DNA of 64,000 bases from G963677445 sp963678275 (GTDB lineage Bacteria; Bacteroidota; Ignavibacteria; Ignavibacteriales; Melioribacteraceae). The translations under genes were made by a program, and so were the position numbers. This document shows, in pieces, positions 18,216-27,940 of this stretch; position 1 is the stretch's first letter; each line of letters starts with the position of its first letter. The stretch spans positions 3,286,001 to 3,350,000 of the forward strand of contig OY782765.1 in the NCBI GenBank assembly GCA_963678275.1. The letters run 5' to 3'. Under the pieces are notes generated by a model. That model did not search any database. It worked only from the letters and a program-made list of their open reading frames with translations, and was not told the origin of the DNA.

Positions 18216-18742
18216 TCTGCGATGGATTTCTATATTTGACCCATTCAGGGTCGGTGACGGCATGTTTTTCTTTTTACCCCGGACAACCCAATTCTCTCGC
18301 TGTCGGGGCTATTGATATTGAATCCCATTCGGGATTCTTTTCAAAAAATCAGAACAGGGACAATAATTCGGAACTTGCGACTCATGTCAAACTATATTAT
18401 CGCGCTCTGAAAACCAGAGTCCAATTTTTCAAATGTTTTTGGTTTTTCCCCATCAGGGCGTTTTCCACAGACTATGACTGGGGGAAATTTGGAATAATAT
18501 AATCACTAAATTTCACAAAAAAAGCTCAAAAAAAACTATTCTTTGTTTTTTCACCTTCCAGGCAGCAAGAATGCAAAATGATGTAATTATATCATCCGGA
18601 AAAATTTTTACCTTGAAGATCAGGCAGATGATAATTTGTTTTGTGTTCAGGATATTTATAAATTGAACCGGAGGCTATACAGAAACATCTAAATAAATTG
18701 CACCTATAACTAAATAACATATTAACAAATTCAGGGGTAATA

Positions 18743-21700
18743 ATGCGATCAATTTATCGATTTAGCATCAGGGCATTTTTATTAACTCTCTTTTTACTGC
18801 CGGGGCTGGCATGGGGGCAGAATTCAATGTGGGATAATGTGCCACAGAAAATGAAAGAGAGAAATTTCTTTAAAAGAATGGAATGGTTCTACCGTCAAAG
18901 AGCGGCGCCGGAAGATACTATACCGATCCATCATTTTTATGCCGAAATGGAAAAGGAGAAAAGAAAAGAACTCAATTCTCCGGTTGAAGACCTTGCCTGG
19001 ACACAGGTCGGTCCGATAGGCATAAACAGTGTCTGGCCTTCATACTGGGGAGTGAACGCGGGAAGAGTAAGGGGCATAGCGGTTCATCCGCAGGATCCTA
19101 ACACAGTTTATATCGGGGCAGCATCGGGCGGAATATGGAAAACCACCGATGGCGGTGAAAACTGGGCGTTTCTGAGCAGGGACCTCGCGACTCTTACTTT
19201 CGGAGCTATTGCCATCGATCCCGCTAATCCTGAGGTTGTTTACGCCGGGACCGGTGAAATACTCTCGAGACTAGGGCCCTACACATATACCGGGAAAGGT
19301 ATGTTTAAATCTACCGACGGAGGTGATAACTGGAAGCATATTGATAAATTCGGCGAGGTTACTGCCTTTGGTGATGTTGTCGTGAATCCGCATAATACGG
19401 CGGTTGTTTATGCGGCATTGGGGAGCGGAAACGCTTTTTATGGCAACCATGATAATGAAGGTGTCTGGAAAAGTACTGATTATGGTGAATCATGGTACAA
19501 AGTATATGAACACGATAATGTATTTGATATTATTGTTCATCCGACCGATGAAAATATTGTATATGCCGGAGTGGGAAATCTTGGTGTTGTCGCGTCGGTG
19601 GACCAGGGTGAATCTTTTGAAGCCTCTAACAGCGGACTGCCGGGAGGTATATCGAGAATACAGATTACCCAGGGCGCCGCAAATCCCGATAAAATGTATG
19701 CGATAATTTATAACGGCAGCAACACAGTGGCTTATAAATCGGTGAACGCCGGGGTTAACTGGACTCAAATTTCTGCCGGAGTTCAACTGGGTGGAACGTA
19801 TGACGGCGTCAATTGGCTCGATCAGGGTTCATACGACCTTTGTATTGCTGTTAATCCTACAAATCCCGATGAAGTTTTAGCCGGTAATGTGGAACTCCAC
19901 AGAACCAGAAACGGGGCGGATTTCAGTCCTGTCAGACGCAGTGGCGGAAACAATGGCTGGCAAAGCCCTATGCATACCGATTATCATAAGATTGTCTATT
20001 CGCCATCCAATCCTGATATAATATGGATAGGAAGCGACGGAGGCATCTGGCGTTCAACAGATGGCGGAGATACATGGCATCACCGCAATTACGGGCTGCA
20101 TACTATTCAGTTTTACAGGATAGCTTCTCACCCGACAAATCCCGATATTATCATGGGCGGCACTCAGGATAACGGTAATATGAGAACCGATGACCGGGGA
20201 GTTACTAATTATGATCTGACAACAACCGGTGACGGTATGGAGTGTTTTTATGATGTAAGCAATCCTAACACTGTTTTTATGTCAATACAATATGGCGCTC
20301 TTTACCGGAGTTTGAATAATGGAACATTCGGAACCTTTTCAGATATTTCTCCCAATTTTTCGCAGCAGACAAACTGGATAACACCCTATTTTCAGGATCA
20401 TTTTGATCCGGCAATTATCTATGCGGGCTCAAAGAGATTCTGGAAATCGACCAACCGTGGGAGCACTTGGAGCCCGATCTCAGGTTTCATTAGTAATGAT
20501 AATATGAACTCAGTTTCTCAAAGTCCGATAAACAATGAAATATTTGTCGCTGCCGGATCGGGGACCTATAATTCAGCTCCCCAGATTTTTGTATCTTCGA
20601 ACGGCGGTAGTGAATGGAAGAATGTGGCGCAGAATATTCCCGGTTCACAGAGGTTTGTGCCCCGGGTTCTCGCCGATCCTTATGATGAAAATACATTGTG
20701 GGCTGTTCGCTCCGGCTTTGGAAGTGGAAAGGTATTTAAATCGACCAATTTTGGCGATACCTGGACTGATCTTTCAGGCGATCTGCCTGACATACCTACC
20801 AACGATATATTTGTTGATCCTGAAATTGAAGGGCATATTTATCTCGCGAATGATTTCGGGGTCTATCGTACGGTAAATGGCGGTGAAAACTGGACAAGAC
20901 TCGGCAATGGCATTGATTATGTCCCATGTATGGATTTTAGTTATGTTGATATCGATCATACCCGTTATCTCAGGGTGGGTACGCATGGACAGTCAATTCT
21001 TGAAACAATTCTGAATAATTCCGATGAAACATATCTCGATCTCGTAAGGCCGAATGGTGATGAGGACTGGGTTATAGGGACAACTCAGAATATTGTCTGG
21101 ACTTCGAGCAACGCGGGTATGCTGAAAATCGAATTTTCGGAAAACAACGGAACAAGCTGGAATGTAATCGCCGACGATATTAATAGCACCCTCGGAAAAT
21201 ACTCCTGGGATATTACAGAAGGACTTTCGGAAGATTGCCTGATAAAAGTTACTTCCAAGGATGAACCGACTCTGGTACAGACAAGCAGTGAGACATTCAT
21301 CATTTCTAATCTTGCCGCTCCCGCGATTGTGGGGCCCGAACCTGCGGTAACCAACCTGGAAATACCGATAACACTTGAATGGTATGAAGCAAACGGAGCC
21401 TTGAGGTATCATCTTATGGTATCAACCGATGACACTTTTTCAAATCTTATTCTGGATAATAATAATATTACCGATATTTATCATGAAATGACCGATCTTG
21501 AGCATGACACATGGTATTACTGGAAAGTAAGCGCGGTTAATGACGCGGGTGAATCACCTTATTCGGTAGTATACTCCTTCAAAACAATCCTCGCCACTCC
21601 GATTCTGACTCACCCTTCAGACGGGGCAACTGAAATTCCGGTAAATATGACTTTGGATTGGGATGATGTTACCGGCGCGGAAAGATATCTTCTGCAGGTC

Positions 21701-22189
21701 GCTACAAATTCATTGCTGCTTAATCCTTTTATTGATGAAGATAATGTTACAGCTTCGGAATTTTCCGTAACAGGATTGGAGCTGAATAAGAAATATTACT
21801 GGCGTGTTGTAGCGAAGAACAATGACGGAGAAAGCAATTACAGCGAAAAATTCAATTTTACCACAGTGCTTTCAACCGGGTTGGGCCTTGATCTGACAGG
21901 AGTGCCGGATGAATATTATCTTGGCCAGAATTTCCCGAATCCGTTCAATCCTTCCACGACCATTAGTTTTGGTGTTCCGGAAAGGAGCACGGTTGTGATT
22001 GGAGTATATAATATGCTGGGTGAAAGAATGGCTTTGCTTGAATCGGGCGAATTCAGTCCCGGTTACCACCAGGTTACCTGGAATGCCTCAGATATTTCCT
22101 CAGGTGTTTATATGATAAGGATAAAATGTGAATCTATGACAACAGGAAAAGTGTTTACCGACAATATTAAAGCGATGTTCATGAAATAA
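18743..22189 (+). CDS. large exported BNR/sortilin-like beta-propeller protein with T9SS sorting domain
   Basis: An 1148-residue secreted protein. After a signal peptide (FSIRAFLLTLFLLPGLAWG) about 640 residues carry BNR/Asp-box repeats (IWKTTDGGENW, MFKSTDGGDNW, IWRSTDGGDTW, VFKSTNFGDTW, VYRTVNGGENW), forming one or two sortilin-like propellers (VPS10 type). Then come an Ig-like module (RPNGDEDWVIGTTQNIVWTS) and two fibronectin-III-like modules (ILTHPSDGATEIPVNMTLDW), and finally a sorting domain beginning YYLGQNFPNPFNPSTTI. The modules suit a surface protein binding or acting on polymers; no glycosidase catalytic residues were identified. AGGGG lies upstream of the ATG, and an intrinsic terminator follows the stop. 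Confidence 0.9.
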   Translation: MRSIYRFSIRAFLLTLFLLPGLAWGQNSMWDNVPQKMKERNFFKRMEWFYRQRAAPEDTIPIHHFYAEMEKEKRKELNSPVEDLAWTQVGPIGINSVWPSYWGVNAGRVRGIAVHPQDPNTVYIGAASGGIWKTTDGGENWAFLSRDLATLTFGAIAIDPANPEVVYAGTGEILSRLGPYTYTGKGMFKSTDGGDNWKHIDKFGEVTAFGDVVVNPHNTAVVYAALGSGNAFYGNHDNEGVWKSTDYGESWYKVYEHDNVFDIIVHPTDENIVYAGVGNLGVVASVDQGESFEASNSGLPGGISRIQITQGAANPDKMYAIIYNGSNTVAYKSVNAGVNWTQISAGVQLGGTYDGVNWLDQGSYDLCIAVNPTNPDEVLAGNVELHRTRNGADFSPVRRSGGNNGWQSPMHTDYHKIVYSPSNPDIIWIGSDGGIWRSTDGGDTWHHRNYGLHTIQFYRIASHPTNPDIIMGGTQDNGNMRTDDRGVTNYDLTTTGDGMECFYDVSNPNTVFMSIQYGALYRSLNNGTFGTFSDISPNFSQQTNWITPYFQDHFDPAIIYAGSKRFWKSTNRGSTWSPISGFISNDNMNSVSQSPINNEIFVAAGSGTYNSAPQIFVSSNGGSEWKNVAQNIPGSQRFVPRVLADPYDENTLWAVRSGFGSGKVFKSTNFGDTWTDLSGDLPDIPTNDIFVDPEIEGHIYLANDFGVYRTVNGGENWTRLGNGIDYVPCMDFSYVDIDHTRYLRVGTHGQSILETILNNSDETYLDLVRPNGDEDWVIGTTQNIVWTSSNAGMLKIEFSENNGTSWNVIADDINSTLGKYSWDITEGLSEDCLIKVTSKDEPTLVQTSSETFIISNLAAPAIVGPEPAVTNLEIPITLEWYEANGALRYHLMVSTDDTFSNLILDNNNITDIYHEMTDLEHDTWYYWKVSAVNDAGESPYSVVYSFKTILATPILTHPSDGATEIPVNMTLDWDDVTGAERYLLQVATNSLLLNPFIDEDNVTASEFSVTGLELNKKYYWRVVAKNNDGESNYSEKFNFTTVLSTGLGLDLTGVPDEYYLGQNFPNPFNPSTTISFGVPERSTVVIGVYNMLGERMALLESGEFSPGYHQVTWNASDISSGVYMIRIKCESMTTGKVFTDNIKAMFMK

Positions 22190-22197
22190 TTGATTTG

Positions 22198-22226
22198 GGG
22201 AGGCATTTCGCCTCCCTTTTATTTTA
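22198..22226 (+). terminator. intrinsic terminator
   Basis: The stem GGGAGGC / GCCTCCC with a 5-base loop, followed by TTTTATTTT, begins 9 bases after the stop of the BNR gene. Confidence 0.9.
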
Positions 22227-22892
22227 TCGGTATCATCTCTTGAAAAAACCAGAGTAGAAGTATGATGACCAGGGAGGTGACAGTTGTGGTGTAGTATTTT
22301 TTTCATGAGAGGGAGATTACTCCGTAAGAAGTCAAATTCTGCGCAAAAAGGTAAGAAATTTCAATTAACAATTGAAAAGACAATTGATAAATATTCCATG
22401 AGTTTAAAAATTTTTCGTAAAATGACAATTTTTTTGATGCGTGAATTGCTCTCTGAAAGACTCAACAAAAAAACCTTATTCTTTAATATTTTCACCTTAA
22501 TAGCAATGGCAGGCCCTTAAAAAATTGAACCTTATTGCCTTTTTAACCGGGGCATTATTTCCCGCGGATTTCGTTAATGGACGCAGAAAAAGCAGGATTA
22601 CCATGATAAGAATGATGGTCAGGATGTTTAAATAAAATAAAAAACTGCGTCATTTTTAATTATCAATTATCCAGTATCAATTAACTGACTTTCCACTTCT
22701 GGCTAAGCCATTTTATGATTATTACATTTTTTGCATTATGGCTGGATTGCAATTAACAATTGTTAATCACCTGGTAATTTGTTACTTTTTGACGGATTGT
22801 TTGAACATGGGTATATAGTATAGCCCCTGATTAGGTCAAAAGAATAATAGAACACTGTTGCATTTCAAATAAATCAATTTAGCAAAGCTACT
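22227..22892. other. repeat-bearing gap
   Basis: It holds an R6-like segment (22318-22520, like 3408-3560) and the tail of R4 (ttgcctttttaaccgggg, about 22530-22555). The rest is A+T-rich with several aattaacaattg words. The open frame at 22284-22520 is inside R6 and not a gene. Confidence 0.6.
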
Positions 22893-23792
22893 ATGAAACG
22901 AAAAATTATCATCATAACTTTTATTCTTGCTTCATTGTGGTGTTTTTTTGATTTTTTCACTTTCAGCCTGTTAGGTCCTCCTAAACCGTGGGGGGCACAT
23001 ACCGCCGGAGAATATCCTGATTTGATAAGGACTGATATCCCGGAAAATTTTTCTGACTATGTCAGAGAAATTAAGTCGAGAGAAAAAAAGACTTTTTCCG
23101 ATAGAACCATTAACTATCCTGACTCGGCCTTAGCAGGTGAAATATTTCACACCGATATCGTGCCGAAATTAAATATGGCTGTCGTGCTTACTCATTCGGG
23201 CAAATACTGGGTAGATGATCAGCATCTTTATATTGGTCCGGTTGATGGGACAAACTGGAAGAAATTATCCTTGACAGAAAATACTTATTTAAGCGATGCG
23301 ACTATTGTTCCTGATAATGGCGGGCAAAGTATTTTAATTTCTCGTTGGAATTCCTGGATAGGAGCAACTTATTTAAGATATCTCTTGAGTATTTTCGATG
23401 AAGAATTAAGACCGGAGAATGCAATATATAAATTGGATTTCATGGAAGAGAAACTGAAATATCTATTCCCCGGGTATCAATTACAACCCTCACCGGACAG
23501 AAACTATGTGGCGTTTCTGGTATCACAAAATGGTTTCTGCGGATATCATACTTTAATGATCTATAATTGTATTACCGGGGTGACCAGTGAAATATTATCT
23601 TTAGAGAGTATTGATCCATGCTCGGGGATTTCATTTGAGGCTAAATGGTCCGCAGATTCGAGGGCTCTTTTATTTGACGGAGAGACTGGTGGATTTAAAT
23701 TTCATAAGGAACAGGAGCCGGGCGACTTTTGTGTATTGTATATGGTTGGGAATGGTGTTTTATATGATATTCAATCGGCAATTTTAAAGTAA
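22893..23792 (+). CDS. hypothetical membrane-anchored or exported protein
   Basis: A 299-residue protein with an N-terminal hydrophobic segment (IIIITFILASLWCFFDFFTF) that could be a membrane anchor or an uncleaved signal. The remainder is beta-rich with repeated strand-turn segments (DGTNWKKLSLTENTYLSDATIVPDNG, YQLQPSPDRNYVAFLVSQ, FEAKWSADSRALLFDG) resembling the blades of WD40/TolB-like propellers, though no definite family is recognised. There is no clear ribosome site before the ATG. It is followed 130 bases later by the YdeI-family gene in the same direction, possibly co-transcribed. Confidence 0.7.
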   Translation: MKRKIIIITFILASLWCFFDFFTFSLLGPPKPWGAHTAGEYPDLIRTDIPENFSDYVREIKSREKKTFSDRTINYPDSALAGEIFHTDIVPKLNMAVVLTHSGKYWVDDQHLYIGPVDGTNWKKLSLTENTYLSDATIVPDNGGQSILISRWNSWIGATYLRYLLSIFDEELRPENAIYKLDFMEEKLKYLFPGYQLQPSPDRNYVAFLVSQNGFCGYHTLMIYNCITGVTSEILSLESIDPCSGISFEAKWSADSRALLFDGETGGFKFHKEQEPGDFCVLYMVGNGVLYDIQSAILK

Positions 23793-23924
23793 TATTTTTT
23801 AGTTCGCATTTTTTATAACGATCAGCCCTGTCTCTGAATGAGGAATTGTAAAAAAGAACCAAATAATATAATCGGATGTTTGGTGTTATATTGCCGGAAA
23901 TAAATATGAAAGGCGGATGAATAA

Positions 23925-24566
23925 ATGAATACTGATGTTGACATATACCTGGAAAATGTGGGAAAGTGGCGGGAGGAATTAACACTCCTAAGGGAGATGA
24001 TTCTGAACTGCGGATTAACGGAAGAATATAAATGGATGCACCCCTGCTACACACTTCAAAAGAAAAATGTTCTGCTCATACATGAATTTAATGATTATTG
24101 CGCTATTCTTTTTCACAAGGGAGTTTTATTGAGCGATACAGAAAAAATATTGGTTCAGCAGACAGAAAATGTACAGTCGGCCAGGCAGATCAGGTTCACT
24201 GATGTGAGTCAGATAAAGAAGTTGGAACCAATAATAAAACAATATATTTTTGAGGCGATAGAGGTTGAGAAGGCCGGGCTGAAAGTGAATATGAAAAAAA
24301 CATCCGATTTTGATGTACCTGAAGAATTGATCGCGAAATTTGAGGAAAATCCGGTGTTCCGGAGCGCATTTGAAAATCTTACTCCCGGCAGACAAAAGGC
24401 ATATCTCTTATATTTTTCGCAGGCAAAACAATCAAAAACCCGCGCTTCAAGAATAGAGCAATATACCCCGCGAATAATGAATGGCAAAGGAATAAAAGAC
24501 TGCCTATGCGGCCACTCAAAAAGATACCCCAACTGCGACGGCTCCCATAAAAATTTTGTTGCGTAG
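23925..24566 (+). CDS. YdeI/DUF1801 family protein with CDGSH-like C-terminal tail
   Basis: A 213-residue cytoplasmic protein. Residues 1-110 match DUF1801 (VDIYLENVGKWREELTLLREMI, EYKWMHPCYTL, FFKKGVLL-like FHKGVLL), and residues about 125-185 match the YdeI/OmdA helical tail (VPEELIAKFEENPVFRSAFENLTPGRQKAYLLYFSQAKQSKTRASRIE). The last residues (CLCGHSKRYPNCDGSH) fit the CDGSH pattern CxC-x2-S-x3-P-x-CDGSH exactly, which in CDGSH proteins binds a 2Fe-2S cluster through three Cys and one His. Similar tails are known in YdeI-like proteins of Bacteroidetes. Role unknown; E. coli-type YdeI is linked to stress and polymyxin resistance. The start ATG fits; the ribosome site is weak. Confidence 0.88.
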   Translation: MNTDVDIYLENVGKWREELTLLREMILNCGLTEEYKWMHPCYTLQKKNVLLIHEFNDYCAILFHKGVLLSDTEKILVQQTENVQSARQIRFTDVSQIKKLEPIIKQYIFEAIEVEKAGLKVNMKKTSDFDVPEELIAKFEENPVFRSAFENLTPGRQKAYLLYFSQAKQSKTRASRIEQYTPRIMNGKGIKDCLCGHSKRYPNCDGSHKNFVA

Positions 24567-25365
24567 GAGTTGCTTTTAGCCTGTCCGCCTCGCGGGAGGA
24601 TTTATGTGCCCGGGGTGTGCCTGGTCCTCGCTATTGGATGGCTTTTCGCATTTGTAAAGCCGAATGACCTGAAAAAACTTCCCGAAATACAAGCGTGATT
24701 AAATGGAGTTAAGATTTCTTAAACAGAGGAAAGTTAGTAATATCTTACTATTTCGCGTGAGTTCGAGATAAAGAGTTTTGTCAGCCCGGGAGATTCCGGT
24801 CTTACTTACCAAAATGACATGACCTGTTGAACCGAAAACAGTAAGAAAGTGTCATTCCTGCGCACGCCAATGACAGAAAACATGAATTTAATTTCAAGTT
24901 AAACTGAAATCCATTTTATTCTTTCAGATTATCTCAAACTGACGTTACACAAGCCTGTATTATTATGTACAATTGATAATTAAGAAATGACTCTGGTTTT
25001 CATATTGTTTCAATGTATCCGATTAATCTTTTTTAATCCCAGTCATCCCTTATTGTTCTTTATTCCGTATCCATTAGAAAATTCCGCTGGAATTATCAAC
25101 TGTTTGAATAAGGCTAATCAGGATCATTTTTTAAGGGGTTTTCACCTCTGCTACAAAGCTTAAAAAACCAGGGATAATGTTCTTTTTTTGGAGGGGCGTG
25201 GGATTTGGTGTTTTTGTGATTTAGTGGCTTTTTTTTGCAGGATTTTTACGCTTGAAAGAAATTCATCATTTCAATTGTTCATTATTAATTATTAATTGAA
25301 TTCTTACCATTTCGCTTAGAATTTAACTGCTAACGGAAAGAATTCTCAGGCTATGCCGGTAAATA
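24567..25365. other. gap with R5 repeat copy b
   Basis: R5 copy b occupies 25140-25335 (header cacctctgctacaaagc, ending gaatttaactgctaacgga). The first 550 bases have no gene, no strong hairpin and no open frame of note. The gap lies between two genes that converge. Confidence 0.6.
25140..25335 (+). repeat. R5 repeat, copy b
   Basis: It includes gtgggatttggtgtttttg, tgatttagtggctttttttt and ttcattattaattattaatt, matching the uninterrupted R5 layout. The junction gattt-agtggc is the site that is split by the group II intron in copy d. Confidence 0.8.
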
Positions 25366-27150
25366 TTAATTTGGACAATAGTTAAACTTCAGCTCCCAGG
25401 TTGTCCCCTTACCTGAGCTGTGACTGAGTTCCCCATCAATCTGGGTTGTCAGGGTATAAAGTATTTTCATACCAAGAGATTCTGTATCATAGGGATTAAA
25501 ATCTTCAGGCAGCCCTTTACCATTGTCGGAAACCGAAAAGATATAGTTACCCTCCCCCTTATCTTTTAATATTATCCTTATTTTCCCTCCGCTGTTATCG
25601 GGAAACGCGTGCAGCAAAGCATTACATACAAGTTCATTTATGATAAGTCCGAACGGAATGGCAAAATCAATTCCGGCTGAAAACTCCGCCATTTCAAAAT
25701 CAATATCAATTCCGCCGGAACCTTTAAAAGACTGAACCAGGTCCGAAACCAGTTTTCTTGTATATCGGCCAAAATCAATGCTGGCGTAATCGTCTGACAT
25801 ATACAGATGAGAATGAATACGGGACATAGTTTTAATCCTTGAAACACTGTCGGTAAATGCTTCGAGCGCTTTGTTGTCCTCTATTTTTCTTGATTGTAAA
25901 TTCAGCAGACTTGAGATAACCTGAAGATTATTTTTTACCCGGTGGTGAATTTCCCTGAGCAATATCTCTTTAGTGCGGAGGTTTTCTTCTATTTCAAGCT
26001 GTGCCTCTTTCCTTTCAGTGATATCATGAATCGTTCCCGATATTTTTGTTGGGAAATTCTCCGAATCACTTTTGAATATTTTCCCCCTGCTTAATACCCA
26101 TAACCATCTGCCGTCAAAATGTTTTATCCTGTGTTCGGCATCTACCGACTTAATCTTTCCGCCAAGATGAGACTCAAGCAATTTTTGTAATTTTTCAAAA
26201 TCATCAGGGTGAATTATTTTTTTCAGTTCTTCGGTAGTTTTCGGAACATTATCACCGGCATATCCAAGAATATTTTTCCATCCTTCATCAACAGTCAGGC
26301 TTTTATCCTCAACATTCATCGACCACATCCCCAGTTCGGCTCCTTTCAGCGCCAGTTCCAGATTCTCTTTGCTTTCCCTGATTGACCGGGTATGCTTTCT
26401 GATTAGTTGTTTTAATCTGAACCGTCCCAAACCCAGGACAACGAACAGTATTAAAAATCCTGAAAATATGGCAGTAGAGGTATAGGTAACACCAAATTCA
26501 TGCTTCAATGGAGAGCGGATTATTTCAGCGGCAACTATCTCCCCGACCTCATAACCAAATCCTCCTTTCCACTTATAAATTTCACGTAAATCGACCGGCG
26601 CGCTTTCATAACTGCCATGACACCTCAGACAGCCCTGGTCGACACGCAAAAAAGGACGTGCGTATAAAAGGTATTCTTCATCGTTCTGTTCAAATATCTC
26701 ACTATATTCTGTTAGAGAAGAATCTGAGGCAAACTTTTTTATCAGTTCCAGCTCAGCCGAATCAGCCTGATTTACAGGATTTCTCGGATTTTTGGAAGCC
26801 ATCTTATATCTTATTTCTGGCATGCCCGCTTTTAATCTTTCCTCATTAAAATATTTTTGGAAATTGCGGGTTATATAAGATGATGAAAGGAGCTCCGGCG
26901 CATAAAACTCATCAGGTATTCGGCCCTCTGTTTTAAGATCATAAAGAGCGGGATGCATGTTACGCTGTACGTAATGATGAAATCCGCGGCTTTCGAGCAT
27001 AACATCCTGAACTCTCCGTTCAGCCTGCTCTATCGCGTAACCTCTTGAAATAATATAGAAAAGACCCGATAAAAGGACCAATACTGCCAGCGCGATAATT
27101 ATTGTCAGGCGCCGTAATCCATATATCCTCGTATCTTTTTGTGTATTCAT
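25366..27150 (-). CDS. Tll0287-domain (c-type haem) sensor histidine kinase with PAS and HisKA_2
   Basis: A 594-residue membrane kinase. The first membrane helix is at 14-36. Residues 38-218 form an extracytoplasmic Tll0287-like (DUF3365) sensor with a c-type haem motif CLRCH (174-178), and the second helix is at 223-243. A coiled linker and a PAS domain (about 262-382, ending FPTKISGTIHDITERKEAQ) follow, then HisKA_2 with EIHHRVKNNLQ (400-410; phospho-acceptor His403) and a HATPase with NELVCNALLHAF (N box, 505-516) and DNGKGLP (542-548). The protein probably senses redox state or gases through haem and passes phosphate to an unlinked regulator, since no response regulator lies nearby. AGGAAT precedes the ATG. 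Confidence 0.92.
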   Translation of the reverse strand: MNTQKDTRIYGLRRLTIIIALAVLVLLSGLFYIISRGYAIEQAERRVQDVMLESRGFHHYVQRNMHPALYDLKTEGRIPDEFYAPELLSSSYITRNFQKYFNEERLKAGMPEIRYKMASKNPRNPVNQADSAELELIKKFASDSSLTEYSEIFEQNDEEYLLYARPFLRVDQGCLRCHGSYESAPVDLREIYKWKGGFGYEVGEIVAAEIIRSPLKHEFGVTYTSTAIFSGFLILFVVLGLGRFRLKQLIRKHTRSIRESKENLELALKGAELGMWSMNVEDKSLTVDEGWKNILGYAGDNVPKTTEELKKIIHPDDFEKLQKLLESHLGGKIKSVDAEHRIKHFDGRWLWVLSRGKIFKSDSENFPTKISGTIHDITERKEAQLEIEENLRTKEILLREIHHRVKNNLQVISSLLNLQSRKIEDNKALEAFTDSVSRIKTMSRIHSHLYMSDDYASIDFGRYTRKLVSDLVQSFKGSGGIDIDFEMAEFSAGIDFAIPFGLIINELVCNALLHAFPDNSGGKIRIILKDKGEGNYIFSVSDNGKGLPEDFNPYDTESLGMKILYTLTTQIDGELSHSSGKGTTWELKFNYCPN

Positions 27151-27302
27151 AATATTCCTGTAAGCCTTTTCAGTCCGGGTCTGATCGTAAAAAGGATTTT
27201 TCCGACGAAGGATCTTTTACCTGTCTCTTAATCCATTTTTCCGGTATGATTATAACCCCGTAAAAAACAATAATCACAGTGGGGTAGAAAAATTTATTTC
27301 AT

Positions 27303-27599
27303 CTATGATATAATATCGTATGTATCCAGCTCAAATTTAATTTTTCCTTCGGAAATTAATTTTTCCCAGACTTCATTCCACTCATCCAGGTCGTTGACAG
27401 ACATACATTTTTCATGGTCTTCTTTTTTATTCCACACAAAATAACTCATCATATGTGTTTCGTCATGTGAAATATGCATGGCAATTGATTCCAATCCGGG
27501 CTGATCTTTATAAACAGGAATTGATTTTGAAGCTACTTCAATCATCTTTTCTTTCATTTCAGGCTGGAAATAGGTTTTTGTAACAACAACAAATGACAT
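27303..27599 (-). CDS. antibiotic biosynthesis monooxygenase (ABM) family protein
   Basis: A 98-residue single ABM domain, a dimeric ferredoxin-like alpha+beta fold. The pattern is typical: FVVVTKTYFQPEMKEKMIEVAS, then the helix and turn PGLESIAMHISHDETHMMSYFVWNKKEDHEKCM, then WEKLISEGKIKFELDTYD. Members include quinone monooxygenases, haem-degrading enzymes and many small proteins of unknown role. No haem-ligand pattern can be assigned. GGGAGAT precedes the ATG. It lies upstream of the histidine kinase on the same strand with a 150-base gap, so co-transcription is possible but unproven. Confidence 0.85.
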   Translation of the reverse strand: MSFVVVTKTYFQPEMKEKMIEVASKSIPVYKDQPGLESIAMHISHDETHMMSYFVWNKKEDHEKCMSVNDLDEWNEVWEKLISEGKIKFELDTYDIIS

Positions 27600-27940
27600 T
27601 TCTTCAATCTCCCTATAGTTTAGTAGTTATATATTTCGTTGTGAATATATGAATGATTTCATAAAAATGAAATAGCTCTTTATAGTTATTTTATAATGAA
27701 ATGATTTGCCGGGAGATGAAATTATGGCTTTATTTATTCATGAGGAGTAATATTTTGTCTGTCATGTTTCGCTGGTAAATATTCAATAATCATTACGTCC
27801 TGAAAATAATGCGATCTTTTTTATTTATTAATTTATCATAGAGCAACATTCCCAAAACAAATAACTTGAAATTACATACTGATTATATTAAATTATTCAT
27901 TAACTTTTTGAAACCGAGCAGATTTATTGGCGGAGGGAAA
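27600..27940. other. divergent promoter gap
   Basis: A 341-base A+T-rich stretch between the leftward ABM gene and the rightward LVIVD gene. No repeat module or hairpin was seen. It should carry promoters for both genes. Confidence 0.5.

Larger units (their letters stand above)
16324..18742. other. 2.4-kb gene-free repeat island
   Basis: The largest gap in the window and entirely repeat-built. In order: an R5-like edge, R3 copy b (inverted), R4 copy b, a 476-477-bp tandem duplication each starting with R1, R5 copy a, R4 copy c, and two further small hairpins near 18240-18345. Open frames at 16515-16823, 17160-17375, 17891-18079 and 18236-18502 fall inside repeats and are not genes. The final 200 bases should carry the promoter of the BNR protein gene. 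Confidence 0.8.
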
